From assembly GCA_035906255.1 (NCBI GenBank), contig JAMIFM010000036.1, forward strand, positions 1 through 64,000: a stretch of DNA of 64,000 nt. Direction: 5' to 3'. Of the stretch, positions 26,492 through 34,788 are shown in pieces; position 1 is the stretch's first letter; each line of letters begins with the position of its first letter. The stretch is from SB11 sp035906255. GTDB lineage: Bacteria; Bacteroidota; Bacteroidia; UBA8524. Both the position numbers and the translations under genes were made by a program. Below the pieces are notes generated by a model. That model was given only the letters and a program-made list of their open reading frames with translations. It searched no databases and was not told where the DNA came from.

Positions 26492-26522
26492 GAAGTCCCG
26501 AGAAATCGGGACTTCCACAACT
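26492..26522 (-). terminator. Hairpin downstream of the orphan LRR-like gene
   Basis: GAAGTCCCGA and TCGGGACTTC form a perfect 10-bp stem around GAAA. It lies about 45 bp after the stop of the minus-strand gene at 26567. The T-tract on the minus strand is poor, so termination is likely but not certain. Confidence 0.55.
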
Positions 26523-26566
26523 TTTTTATACAAAGGTGATAATTTGGGGCACGACCCCCAATACCA

Positions 26567-27289
26567 TCAATAAAAAACTAACTTTTTATTTTTGCGTTCA
26601 TATTTCAATTGTAGTTTTGATAGCTCCTCTATCATTACTTTTGATAGTTTTGTGCCATGTACAGGAATAATGTCTATTCTTTTGATGTTCTTTTTCTTTA
26701 ACATCTTTCGCAAAATCTTTAATATAATTTTGTCTCCTTCGCCCAAATATAAAATTTCAACCTCCTGTAATTTTTTTGAGGTTAAAATCTTAGGCACTTT
26801 TGTTAAACTATCTGTTACAGCACCTATTGTTATACCCATTAACATTGGTAAAGAAGGTACGCTTTCAAATGTTTTATCAGATATTATACCGTTATTATAA
26901 ATTCCTGATAAATTTGGTAATTTAGAAATGCTTTTAGGAAAAATAGGGAGGATATTATAATCAGTTACATTTATCTGCATTAAATTGTGATAGATAAATA
27001 TACTGTCTTCTATTTTATTTATTGAAGCATATTCTTCAACAATCATAGAGTCTTTTAACAAATATACAGTATCTACTCTTAACAGATTTTTCTTTTGCCA
27101 TTTTGTGGTAAACGTGACGTTAGTACTATATTCATCGACAAGAAACTCTTCTACACTATCTAAATTAATGCATTCTGTTATAATAGTTCTAACATATTTT
27201 ACAACTTTCTTATCACAGGGCAGAGTGTCTTGTGCCTTAATATTGTTAATGAAAACAGCAATAATTATTGGTATAAAAAAATATTTCAT
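26567..27289 (-). CDS. AT-rich orphan secreted protein with LRR-like pattern
   Basis: This 240-residue protein has a signal peptide (MKYFFIPIIIAVFINNIKA, then QDTLPC). Its second half has spaced hydrophobic strands like ISKLPNLSGIYNN, SVPSLPMLMGITIGA and TSKKLQEVEILYLGEGD, similar to leucine-rich repeats. No enzyme motif is seen. The DNA is far more AT-rich than its neighbours (16 G/C in 26701-26760), which suggests later acquisition. With the next gene it makes a small accessory pair on the same strand. Confidence 0.65.
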   Translation of the reverse strand: MKYFFIPIIIAVFINNIKAQDTLPCDKKVVKYVRTIITECINLDSVEEFLVDEYSTNVTFTTKWQKKNLLRVDTVYLLKDSMIVEEYASINKIEDSIFIYHNLMQINVTDYNILPIFPKSISKLPNLSGIYNNGIISDKTFESVPSLPMLMGITIGAVTDSLTKVPKILTSKKLQEVEILYLGEGDKIILKILRKMLKKKNIKRIDIIPVHGTKLSKVMIEELSKLQLKYERKNKKLVFY

Positions 27290-27320
27290 GTGTTTAGGGT
27301 GCTTGATACATTCTTTTCCG

Positions 27321-27328
27321 CAAAATTA
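27321..27328 (-). promoter_or_regulatory. -7 element (TAATTTTG) of the LRR-like orphan gene
   Basis: The minus strand reads TAATTTTG about 31 bp before ATG 27289, with a TTG 16 bp upstream. This suggests the gene uses the standard sigma factor despite its unusual composition. Confidence 0.45.
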
Positions 27329-27379
27329 ACAGATCATATTTTACCAACCATTTTTGACCACTATCCCCAACGACCACAC

Positions 27380-27907
27380 CTACCTGTTAGAGAGATAAAA
27401 AATATTACCAGAACTGGACTCATATAACCCCTTGGAAGAATTAAAATCCTCAATATCGACAACAATAAATTTAGAATGAATTTTTGCTGTATAAAAATCT
27501 TCGGTTTTCTTGTAATAAGATACTGTACTAAAAAATAATTCATTCCCTCTGAGTGTATAATAACCAAACACATTCCCTTGTGTTTTTTTCTTTAAACTAC
27601 ACATCTCATTTATATCAGAAATAAAAAGTGAATGATAAATAACTAATCCGTCATCATAAAATATAAATGCAATACATGAATATTTTTTACACGAATCATT
27701 ATCTATACGTTTCTCATAGAAGTAGTTATTGCTATCAATTAAAAAATAAATTGAGTTCATTTTTAATTCACTACTATCAACATCTACTTTATTAAACATT
27801 CCATAATAAGAAAGGTCTTTGGACTTAGGCTCTTCATAATTTGGCATATAGAACTTACATTGTGAAAACAAAACCAAAACCACAAATAAATTAAATAATC
27901 TAAGCAT
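27380..27907 (-). CDS. AT-rich orphan lipoprotein
   Basis: This 175-residue protein has a very short lipoprotein signal (LFVVLVLFSQC). The mature part is rich in Tyr, Phe, Ser and Asp, predicted strands (SIYFLIDSNNYFYEK, CIAFIFYDDGLVIYHSL, YTLRGNELFFSTVSYY). The family is not recognised, though the pattern of a read-out of optional text or a printed-value domain is common in small Bacteroidota lipoproteins. 27661-27720 has only 14 G/C in 60 bases. Its stop is 90 bp upstream of the LRR-like gene's start. Confidence 0.6.
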   Translation of the reverse strand: MLRLFNLFVVLVLFSQCKFYMPNYEEPKSKDLSYYGMFNKVDVDSSELKMNSIYFLIDSNNYFYEKRIDNDSCKKYSCIAFIFYDDGLVIYHSLFISDINEMCSLKKKTQGNVFGYYTLRGNELFFSTVSYYKKTEDFYTAKIHSKFIVVDIEDFNSSKGLYESSSGNIFYLSNR

Positions 27908-28074
27908 AATTATTATTTTGAGTTTCGATCATCATTATACCAGCCCAACTTAGTTTACTTTGATTTGAATGAGATTTGATCCCCCCCACAAGTAAAAAAG
28001 GGGCACCTAAAGCCATTTTCGTATTGGTTAACATTGGCAAGAAACCTCAATTCTCTTTCCCATTAAACCCGAAG

Positions 28075-30042
28075 CTATAATTCCTTCACAAACTTAGTAA
28101 CACCCTTGTAGCCGTTGCCTTGCACTTGGATAAAGTAAATACCTGCGGGCAACTCGTTTATATATAACGTATTTGTTCCGTTTTCAATAGCAAACGTACG
28201 CACCTCTTTCCCCAAAAGGTTTAATAGGCTACCCTTAAGTGCAGGGCCGTTAAAACCTGCGGGAGCAATGGTAAGTTCATTAGCAGCAGGGTTGGGGTAC
28301 ACTGCCAGTTGCAAATTAGTTTCTGCAAGTTGGGCAATCCCCGCGGGGAAGGTAATATCCGTACTGTCAAACATCCCTTGGCTCAAATTATAATACGTAC
28401 CCGATGGAGTAGTTTCCTTTTTCACCGCACGCACCATATACACGTTGTGGCCTTGCAAAGGATCGTTATCAATAAAAGTAGTTCCGTTAACCAACGTAAG
28501 ATTGGCCTTCACATATTTGCCATACAAATGTGGGGCGCGGTACACATGGTAGCCCACCACATTAGCATCAGCAGAAGCCGTCCAGCTTACCGTTACTTTT
28601 TTAGTACCTGTTTCAACAGCGTCAATATTTGTGGGGGCTAATGCTACGTGCATACGCAACGTAGGGTCGCCCATCAAAGCAATGTGTATCAATCGTTGCG
28701 AGCCGTTAAAATTACCCTCATACAACGTACCGTTTTCGTTTTGGGTAAGGCGTGCACCATAGCCGATACACTCGCCTAGTGCCATGTGGTGCAAGGCCCA
28801 GTTAGGAATACCGCCCCAAAAACTGGCAAGTATCGATGGTTTTGAAGCCAATGCTGCACGCAGCAAAGCATCCTGTATGTCCCAATCGCCAAAATAACTA
28901 CCTGCCAATGATGTAAAAATGGTTTTAATACTATCGGTGGCAAATTGTGCGGTATTTATTACCCCGCCGCACGATGAGTACCAGCCGCCGCCGCAACCCC
29001 CGCTCCACAAATACCAATCGTTTTTCAAATCGGTATAATAATCAACCCCGTTGTTCACATTATCTACAATGTTTGCAGGGGCAATCATAGGAGCAAAATT
29101 GCGCCAGTTTGAAGAGGCGATGGTAAACGACTGAAAGTTATCATCAATCAAAGCCCTTGCAGGAGCAGTAAGTTGGCCAATGCGGTAGCTGTGGTTTTTT
29201 TGCAGGTAATAGCGTAGCAAAGCAGTATCGCTTTGTCCTGCAAAAGCAGGCAAGCGCGATAAATCCACACGGCCTACCATCAAATCCACATCGCTGTCAA
29301 ACTGGCTGGCGTCAAACTTACCATCGCCGGGTTGGTTTTTATTCTCAGCCCTCGAAGCTGATGAGGTACTCACAATATTATCCGTCCACAAACCGTCCAC
29401 ATCACCGTAATACCCGTCGCAAGGCCACGCCCCCGAATGGTCGGGGTGACCGTCAGGGTATATACTTCCCGAATAGGGCACAGGTACCCTCCCGAACAGT
29501 AATACCGCTTTTACATTGGGCACCGCCTTTATCTTATCCCTAACGGCAGTTACAGCATCCGTGCGTTCAGTAATAACGCGCTGTACTTGCCAACCGTCAC
29601 CAATCAAATCCCTTTCAAGCATCGCCAGTTCAGTGGCCAGTGGCTGCAAATAATTATTGTCAATTACAAGTGCCAGCGTGCCGTGCAATTCTTCAGCAGC
29701 GTAGTTTATACCGGCATACACACTGCCCAGCGCACCCGTGCTGCCTCCTTCTTTATACACCAAGTATTCATACGCTTGTCCAATGGTAACAGCATTATCG
29801 GTATAAGTGCTGTCGCCCGTACCAAGGTTAGCATACACATTGCCCCAGTCTTTATCTTCCTTTGCTTTTCTAAACACCCGCAAACGGGTAGCATCAGTAA
29901 ATTTTTGGAATTTGAGAGTAATGGATGCAGGGCTTTCGCTCACAGTTGCGCTAACCAATACCGAGCGGTTTTTATTGAATTGTGCCTTTACAGCAGGTGA
30001 AACAAAAAATAGGAGAGAGGTAAAGAGTAGAGTTTTTTTCAT
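28075..30042 (-). CDS. T9SS cargo protein: C25-like core, fibronectin type III domain, sorting domain
   Basis: From ATG 30042 this is 655 residues with signal peptide MKKTLLFTSLLFFVSPAVKA. Residues about 125-480 resemble the peptidase C25 (gingipain) fold: AVLLFGRVPVPYSG, CDGYYGDVDGLW, VDLMVGRVDLS and ALMGDPTLRMH. The catalytic His (GHG) aligns by eye with SGGCGG and the catalytic Cys with LAGSYFGDW, so it may be inactive. A fibronectin type III domain follows (KVTVSWTASADANVVGYHVY). The last ~80 residues are a T9SS sorting domain (YPNPAANELTI, GIYFIQVQGNGYKG). It is expected on the cell surface. The C25 assignment is by eye and moderate. Confidence 0.7.
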   Translation of the reverse strand: MKKTLLFTSLLFFVSPAVKAQFNKNRSVLVSATVSESPASITLKFQKFTDATRLRVFRKAKEDKDWGNVYANLGTGDSTYTDNAVTIGQAYEYLVYKEGGSTGALGSVYAGINYAAEELHGTLALVIDNNYLQPLATELAMLERDLIGDGWQVQRVITERTDAVTAVRDKIKAVPNVKAVLLFGRVPVPYSGSIYPDGHPDHSGAWPCDGYYGDVDGLWTDNIVSTSSASRAENKNQPGDGKFDASQFDSDVDLMVGRVDLSRLPAFAGQSDTALLRYYLQKNHSYRIGQLTAPARALIDDNFQSFTIASSNWRNFAPMIAPANIVDNVNNGVDYYTDLKNDWYLWSGGCGGGWYSSCGGVINTAQFATDSIKTIFTSLAGSYFGDWDIQDALLRAALASKPSILASFWGGIPNWALHHMALGECIGYGARLTQNENGTLYEGNFNGSQRLIHIALMGDPTLRMHVALAPTNIDAVETGTKKVTVSWTASADANVVGYHVYRAPHLYGKYVKANLTLVNGTTFIDNDPLQGHNVYMVRAVKKETTPSGTYYNLSQGMFDSTDITFPAGIAQLAETNLQLAVYPNPAANELTIAPAGFNGPALKGSLLNLLGKEVRTFAIENGTNTLYINELPAGIYFIQVQGNGYKGVTKFVKEL

Positions 30043-30144
30043 CAATTGTATAATTGGCTATTACAAGGCAATTTATAGAATTTAGAATAAAAACGGTGTA
30101 CCAAACATTGCAAAAGCAACAGGAGTCATGCCCGTCGTCACATA

Positions 30145-30288
30145 GTCTGAATATTAAATTCAGACCTTTTGAAAGTAACGTTCCGAATGGTTTAAAACCA
30201 TTCGGAACGAACCATTGCACAGCAACGGGCTTATGCCCGTTGTGAATTAGGTAACGCAGTAGCAACGGGTATACAACCCATTGCTACT
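30145..30288. repeat. Cluster of four intergenic palindromes
   Basis: GTCTGAAT/ATTCAGAC (30145-30165), a 31-bp palindrome with 15-bp arms centred on TTTAAAA (30179-30209), CAACGGGC TTAT GCCCGTTG (30223-30242), and AGTAGCAACGGGT/ACCCATTGCTACT with one mismatch (30258-30288). The last one overlaps the stop codon of engB. There are no genes in 30046-30283. Confidence 0.85.
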
Positions 30289-30883
30289 CCTGATTAGCCA
30301 ATATATCTTGTATATACGTAAGCACCTCATCCTTACCCGTTTTCTTCTCAGCCGAGGTAATAAAATAAGGAGGCAGGGTTTCCCACACCGTTAGCAACTC
30401 ATCCAAAAAAGCAGCCGTGTTGCGTTTCAATTCGCTGGGTTTCAATTTATCGGCCTTAGTAAAAACAATACTCAACGGCAGCCCGTTTTCACCCAGCCAG
30501 TTAACAAATTCAATATCAATTTTTTGGGGCGGCAGGCGGCAATCAATCAGCACAAATACATTACAAAGCGGTTCGCGTTTCAGCATATACGAGCTAATCA
30601 TCCCTTCCCATTTTTCACGCAGTGTTTTTGATACCTTAGCATAACCATAGCCGGGCAAATCCACCAAATACCAATACTCATCAATTAAAAAGTGGTTAAT
30701 GGTTTGGGTTTTTCCCGGTGTAGCAGATGTTTTTGCCAATTTGGCCTGCCCTGTAAGCATATTAATAAGCGATGATTTGCCCACGTTTGAGCGGCCTATA
30801 AAAGCCATTTCGGGCAACCTTGTATTGGGAAGTTTACTAATCTCTGCAAAACTGCTTATAAACTTAGCACTTGTGATATTCAT
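30284..30883 (-). CDS. engB: Ribosome biogenesis GTP-binding protein YsxC/YihA
   Basis: EngB is an essential GTPase for maturation of the large ribosomal subunit. The 199-residue protein carries G1 GRSNVGKSSLINML near residue 28, G3 DLPGYGYAKV and G4 TKADKL in the right order; ATPGKTQTINHF between them is the switch region typical of the YihA/YsxC group. It is divergent from ubiE, with about 53 bp between the starts. Confidence 0.95.
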   Translation of the reverse strand: MNITSAKFISSFAEISKLPNTRLPEMAFIGRSNVGKSSLINMLTGQAKLAKTSATPGKTQTINHFLIDEYWYLVDLPGYGYAKVSKTLREKWEGMISSYMLKREPLCNVFVLIDCRLPPQKIDIEFVNWLGENGLPLSIVFTKADKLKPSELKRNTAAFLDELLTVWETLPPYFITSAEKKTGKDEVLTYIQDILANQE

Positions 30884-30904
30884 TACTTTTGGCCTCTATT
30901 TTGC

Positions 30905-30912
30905 TACCTTTG
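30905..30912 (+). promoter_or_regulatory. -7 element (TACCTTTG) of the ubiE-porT transcript
   Basis: TACCTTTG fits TAnnTTTG and precedes ubiE by 25 bp (or 55 bp if the second TTG start is used). A TTTG at 30888-30891 is closer than the normal -33 spacing. Confidence 0.45.
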
Positions 30913-30936
30913 CAAACCTAAAACAAATTGTAATGT

Positions 30937-31722
30937 TTGCATACATATAATTATATAGTAGGCACATTGCAAACAACCCAAGCACAACCATTGGAAACCG
31001 TAACCCCTTATAAAGACTCAGAACTGGGTAAAAAGCAGCAGGTAGAAAAGATGTTTGACAGCATTGCCCACCGCTACGATTTTTTGAACCATTTTCTTTC
31101 GATGGGTATTGATAAAGGCTGGAGGCGCAAAGCCATCAACCTGCTAAAACCCATTAAGCCCCAAAGCGTACTTGATATTGCTACGGGAACAGGTGATATT
31201 GCCTTTGAGGTGAACAAGCGGTTGAACCCGCAAACCCTTGTGGGACTTGATTTATCAGAAGGGATGCTGAATTTTGCCCGCGAAAAAGCACAAAAACGCA
31301 ATTTGCAGGATAAAATAAGTTTTGTGAAGGGCGACAGCGAAAATCTTGAGTTTGCAGACAATAGTTTTGATGCTGTTATCGTTGCTTTTGGTGTAAGGAA
31401 CTTTGAAAACCTTCAAAAAGGACTGTCCGAAATTTTCAGGGTGTTGAAACCCGGAGGCAAATTGGTGGTGCTTGAATTTTCTAAACCTAAAAAAACACCC
31501 GTTAAGCAACTGTATAATTTTTACTTTAGCAATATCTTACCCCTGTGGGGAAAGATGATTTCAAAAGACCAAAGTGCATATACATACCTTCCGCAATCAG
31601 TAATGGCATTTCCTGAAGGGGATGCGTTTTGCGGGATTATGAAAAGCACAGGCTTTAATACAGTTGAACAGAAAACATTAACATTCGGCATTTGTACCGT
31701 TTATTCAGGCATACGACGATAA
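30937..31722 (+). CDS. ubiE: Demethylmenaquinone methyltransferase
   Basis: This SAM-dependent enzyme makes menaquinone from demethylmenaquinone, the quinone of Bacteroidota respiration. The conserved family start PYKDSELGKKQQVEKMFDSI is present, followed by RYDFLNHFLSMGID, SAM motif I VLDIATGTGDIAF, VGLDLSEGM and NSFDAVIVAFGVRNF. There is no ATG in frame; TTG at 30937 gives 261 residues and TTG at 30967 gives 251. An ATG at 30933 is in another frame and stops after five codons. It overlaps the downstream porT by 31 bp, a gene order known in other Bacteroidota. Confidence 0.92.
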   Translation: MHTYNYIVGTLQTTQAQPLETVTPYKDSELGKKQQVEKMFDSIAHRYDFLNHFLSMGIDKGWRRKAINLLKPIKPQSVLDIATGTGDIAFEVNKRLNPQTLVGLDLSEGMLNFAREKAQKRNLQDKISFVKGDSENLEFADNSFDAVIVAFGVRNFENLQKGLSEIFRVLKPGGKLVVLEFSKPKKTPVKQLYNFYFSNILPLWGKMISKDQSAYTYLPQSVMAFPEGDAFCGIMKSTGFNTVEQKTLTFGICTVYSGIRR

Positions 31723-32402
31723 TATCAGGTTGGCTTATCCTGTTGTTTAGCTGCGCTCACCTTAGCGCGCAACAATTGAATATGCCCAACTACTGGTCGA
31801 AAAAGAAATTGCATTTCGGGTTTACGTTGGGAGCTAATAACAACGATTTCAAAATCCGCATGGATAATCAGTTCCTAAACATCGATACCCTGCAAAGCAT
31901 TTCAGTACGTCGTTTCCCCGGGTTTGTGTTGGGTGGTATTGCCGATTTCAGCTTTGCCGAAAACTTTAACCTGCGTGCCCTGCCCTCTATTGCGTTTGCA
32001 CAACGCAACCTTGTATATAAATTTACCAACTCAAGAAGTAACCGTGAGGTAAAAATCGAATCGGTGTATTTAGAAGTACCCATTTTAGTAAAATACCGTA
32101 CCCGCCGCTTTGGCAATTACGGGTTTTATGTAACAGGCGGCCTTAAATACAGTTACGATTTGGCTTCAAATATTGATGCACAACGCAGCCTTGCCGACCC
32201 GGTAGTGGCGGTGAAACCACACACATTTAGTTATGAATTAGGCGTGGGGTTTGATATTTATTTCCCTTTCTTTAAACTTTCACCTGAATTGAAGCTTACC
32301 AACGGCATCAGCAATGCGTTGGTAAAAGACGATTACGTATATACCGAAAGCATGAACGGTTTGTGGAGTCGCATCGTTAACTTTTCGTTTCACTTTGAAT
32401 AA
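31692..32402 (+). CDS. porT: PorT/SprT-like T9SS protein
   Basis: This 236-residue protein has a signal segment (SGWLILLFSCAHLSAQ) and an 8-strand-like outer-membrane barrel pattern (KKLHFGFTLGAN, FPGFVLGGIADFSF, IESVYLEVPILVKYR, SRIVNFSFHFE). The position directly behind ubiE, with a 31-bp overlap, is the known location of porT/sprT, a gene needed for type IX secretion and gliding in Bacteroidota. The start is a TTG inside ubiE. The window has T9SS cargo genes that would use it (6608, 28075, 59071). Confidence 0.82.
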   Translation: MYRLFRHTTIISGWLILLFSCAHLSAQQLNMPNYWSKKKLHFGFTLGANNNDFKIRMDNQFLNIDTLQSISVRRFPGFVLGGIADFSFAENFNLRALPSIAFAQRNLVYKFTNSRSNREVKIESVYLEVPILVKYRTRRFGNYGFYVTGGLKYSYDLASNIDAQRSLADPVVAVKPHTFSYELGVGFDIYFPFFKLSPELKLTNGISNALVKDDYVYTESMNGLWSRIVNFSFHFE

Positions 32403-32407
32403 ACCCC

Positions 32408-32415
32408 TACTTTTG
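32408..32415 (+). promoter_or_regulatory. -7 element (TACTTTTG) of tgt
   Basis: TACTTTTG lies directly after the porT stop codon and 8 bp before the ATG of tgt. This gives a nearly leaderless mRNA if used. Confidence 0.4.
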
Positions 32416-32423
32416 CCCCTCGC

Positions 32424-33542
32424 ATGAAATTTACAGTACAGGCAGAAGATAAAAACAGCAAAGCCCGCACGGGTGAGGTAGAAACCGCACATGGGGTGAT
32501 ACAAACCCCCATTTTTATGCCTGTTGGTACAGCAGGTACCGTAAAGGCAGTTACCCAACACGATTTAAAAGAACACATTAATGCCCAAATAATATTGGGT
32601 AATACCTACCATTTATACCTGCGTCCCGGTACGGATATTTTGAAACAGGCAGGCGGATTACATAAATTTATTAATTGGGATAGGCCCATACTTACCGATA
32701 GCGGCGGATATCAGGTGTTTTCATTGGCCGATAACCGTAAACTGACGGAAGAAGGGGCTAAATTTAAATCGCACATTGATGGCAGTATGCACCTGTTTAC
32801 CCCCGAAGGGGTGATGGACATACAACGCCTGATTGGTGCCGATATAATTATGGCTTTTGACGAGTGTACACCATACCCTTGCGAGCCTAAGTATGCCAAA
32901 AACTCAATGGAGCTTACCCACCGTTGGCTAAAAAGATGTGTTGACCATTTTAGAGGCACAGACCCATTGTATGGGTACGAACAAACCCTTTTTCCTATTG
33001 TACAGGGCAGTGTGTATGCTGATTTGCGCAAACAATCGGCAGAATATATAGCAAGTATGGATTGCGAAGGCAATGCCATTGGAGGTCTTTCAGTAGGTGA
33101 GCCTGCCGAAATGATGTATGAAATGACGGAACTGGTGTGCGGTATTTTGCCACGCAGCAAGCCCCGCTACCTTATGGGAGTGGGTACCCCCGTTAACTTA
33201 TTAGAGTGTATAGCCTTAGGTATTGATATGTTTGATTGTGTGATGCCTACCCGCAATGCACGAAACGGGATGCTGTTTACCGCCGAAGGCACATTAAATA
33301 TGCGCAATGAGAAGTGGAAAGATGATTTTAGCCCTGTGGACGAGACTATTACTCCACACTTTAGCAAGGCTTACCTGCGTCATTTAATACACGCAGGCGA
33401 AATGTTGGGAGCAATGATAGCCAGCCGTCATAACCTTACGTTTTATTTGTGGTTGATGAAACAAGCCCGCGAAAAGATAAATGAAGGCACTTTTTTTGAA
33501 TGGAAACAACAAATGGTTCCAAAATTGCAAAGAAGACTGTGA
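32424..33542 (+). CDS. tgt: tRNA-guanine transglycosylase
   Basis: Tgt exchanges guanine 34 for preQ1 in tRNAs for Asp, Asn, His and Tyr, the entry of queuosine synthesis. The 372-residue protein shows GNTYHLYLRPG, the LTDSGGYQVFSL active-site Asp region, FDECTPYP, IGGLSVGE and the nucleophile region GIDMFDCVMPTRNARNG. The expected zinc-site cysteines of many Tgt proteins near the C-terminus are not apparent; this part reads FFEWKQQMVPKLQRRL. It lies between porT and the LptF/G permease on the same strand. Confidence 0.95.
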   Translation: MKFTVQAEDKNSKARTGEVETAHGVIQTPIFMPVGTAGTVKAVTQHDLKEHINAQIILGNTYHLYLRPGTDILKQAGGLHKFINWDRPILTDSGGYQVFSLADNRKLTEEGAKFKSHIDGSMHLFTPEGVMDIQRLIGADIIMAFDECTPYPCEPKYAKNSMELTHRWLKRCVDHFRGTDPLYGYEQTLFPIVQGSVYADLRKQSAEYIASMDCEGNAIGGLSVGEPAEMMYEMTELVCGILPRSKPRYLMGVGTPVNLLECIALGIDMFDCVMPTRNARNGMLFTAEGTLNMRNEKWKDDFSPVDETITPHFSKAYLRHLIHAGEMLGAMIASRHNLTFYLWLMKQAREKINEGTFFEWKQQMVPKLQRRL

Positions 33543-33609
33543 AAATGAGCTGCCACCGTCATCCTGAGCTTGCCGAAGGACAAATAACTGATAAACAACA
33601 CCCATAACA

Positions 33610-34698
33610 GTGTTAACCATAATAGATAGGTACATATTAAAAAAATACTTCACCACCTTTTTCTTTTCATTAGGGCTGGCCATATTGGTATCCATTGTGG
33701 TTGATACTTCCGAAAAGATGGACGATTTCATAAGCTCCAAAGTATCATTAGGCGGGTTGGTGTTTGGGTATTACATTTATTTTGTCCCATACTTTTATAA
33801 TCTGTTCAGTCCCCTGTTCACCTTTTTGGCCGTATTGCTTATTACCTCCAAAATGGCTTCCGACTCGGAGATTGTATCCATACTTGCCAGCGGGGTAAGT
33901 TTCAAAAGGCTTTTACGTCCGTTTATTATTGGGGCAGCAGTACTGGCTGTTATTACCTATTTATTAAACTCATGGGTGATACCCGAAACTGAGCAACGCC
34001 GTGTTGATTTTCAGAACCGTGTTTTAAAGGGTCGTAAACTGGATAATAACTGGAAAAACAATATTCATCGCCAGCTTGAAAAGGGTCAGTTTTTATACCT
34101 CCAAACCTATAATAATAAAGACAGTTTTGGCTATCACATGACATTAGACCGTTTTGAAGGGCTGGATTTAAAACAAAAAATATACGCAGAGAAACTGTAC
34201 TGGAACGCCGAAAGCCAATCGTGGGCCTTACAGAATTATTTTATCCGTGAGTTTCTGCCATCGGGCGATGAGGGGATAAAGAAGGGCGACCAAATGGATA
34301 TTTCGATGAACTTTAATCCCCAAGACGTTTTCAGGCGGAACGATGAAGTAGGGGTGTTGAACAACCGTGAAATTAACGAGTTTATCGAAGCCGAAAAAAT
34401 ACGCGGGGCAGAAAACATTGATTTTTATCTGATTGAGAAATACCGCCGCATAGCATTTCCTTTTGCGGGCATTATCCTCACCCTTATAGCCTTTGTAATA
34501 TCATCGCGCAAAGTGCGCGGTGGGGTGGGCATACATCTTGGATTAGGCGTATTAATAGGAGGCAGCTTTATGTTGTTTAGCCATTTTGGTAACACCTTTG
34601 CCACCTCGGGCGGTTTAGACCCGTTAATAGCCGTTTGGATACCCAACGCCTTATTTCTGTTAATAGGGATATATCTATACACAAAAGCACCCAAATAA
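33610..34698 (+). CDS. LptF/LptG-family permease (YjgP/YjgQ)
   Basis: This 362-residue inner-membrane protein has the layout of LptF/LptG: IDRYILKKYFTTFFFSLGLA at the N-terminus, three transmembrane segments, a periplasmic beta-jellyroll-like domain (about 110-265) and three more segments ending KVRGGVGIHLGLGVLIGGS. With LptB it pulls LPS from the inner membrane to the Lpt bridge. It starts at GTG 33610. Bacteroidota usually have two or more such genes, and which one this is cannot be told. A short repeat-like string (GTCATCCTGAGCTTGCCGAA) is in the gap after tgt. Confidence 0.88.
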   Translation: MLTIIDRYILKKYFTTFFFSLGLAILVSIVVDTSEKMDDFISSKVSLGGLVFGYYIYFVPYFYNLFSPLFTFLAVLLITSKMASDSEIVSILASGVSFKRLLRPFIIGAAVLAVITYLLNSWVIPETEQRRVDFQNRVLKGRKLDNNWKNNIHRQLEKGQFLYLQTYNNKDSFGYHMTLDRFEGLDLKQKIYAEKLYWNAESQSWALQNYFIREFLPSGDEGIKKGDQMDISMNFNPQDVFRRNDEVGVLNNREINEFIEAEKIRGAENIDFYLIEKYRRIAFPFAGIILTLIAFVISSRKVRGGVGIHLGLGVLIGGSFMLFSHFGNTFATSGGLDPLIAVWIPNALFLLIGIYLYTKAPK

Positions 34699-34788
34699 TG
34701 GGGTTATCCACAATTGTTCATGTTCAATATCATAGTTTACAGCAATAAAATTCTTTTATTTTGCCGCAACCAAAAAGCATAGTAGTTT

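Noticed and set aside
26567..27907. Defence island or toxin-antitoxin pair
   Set aside because: Both proteins have export signals and no nuclease, ATPase or antitoxin motif; there is no integrase or attachment site nearby.
30145..30288. CRISPR-like spaced repeats
   Set aside because: The palindromes differ in sequence, length and spacing, there are no equal spacers, and no cas gene is near.
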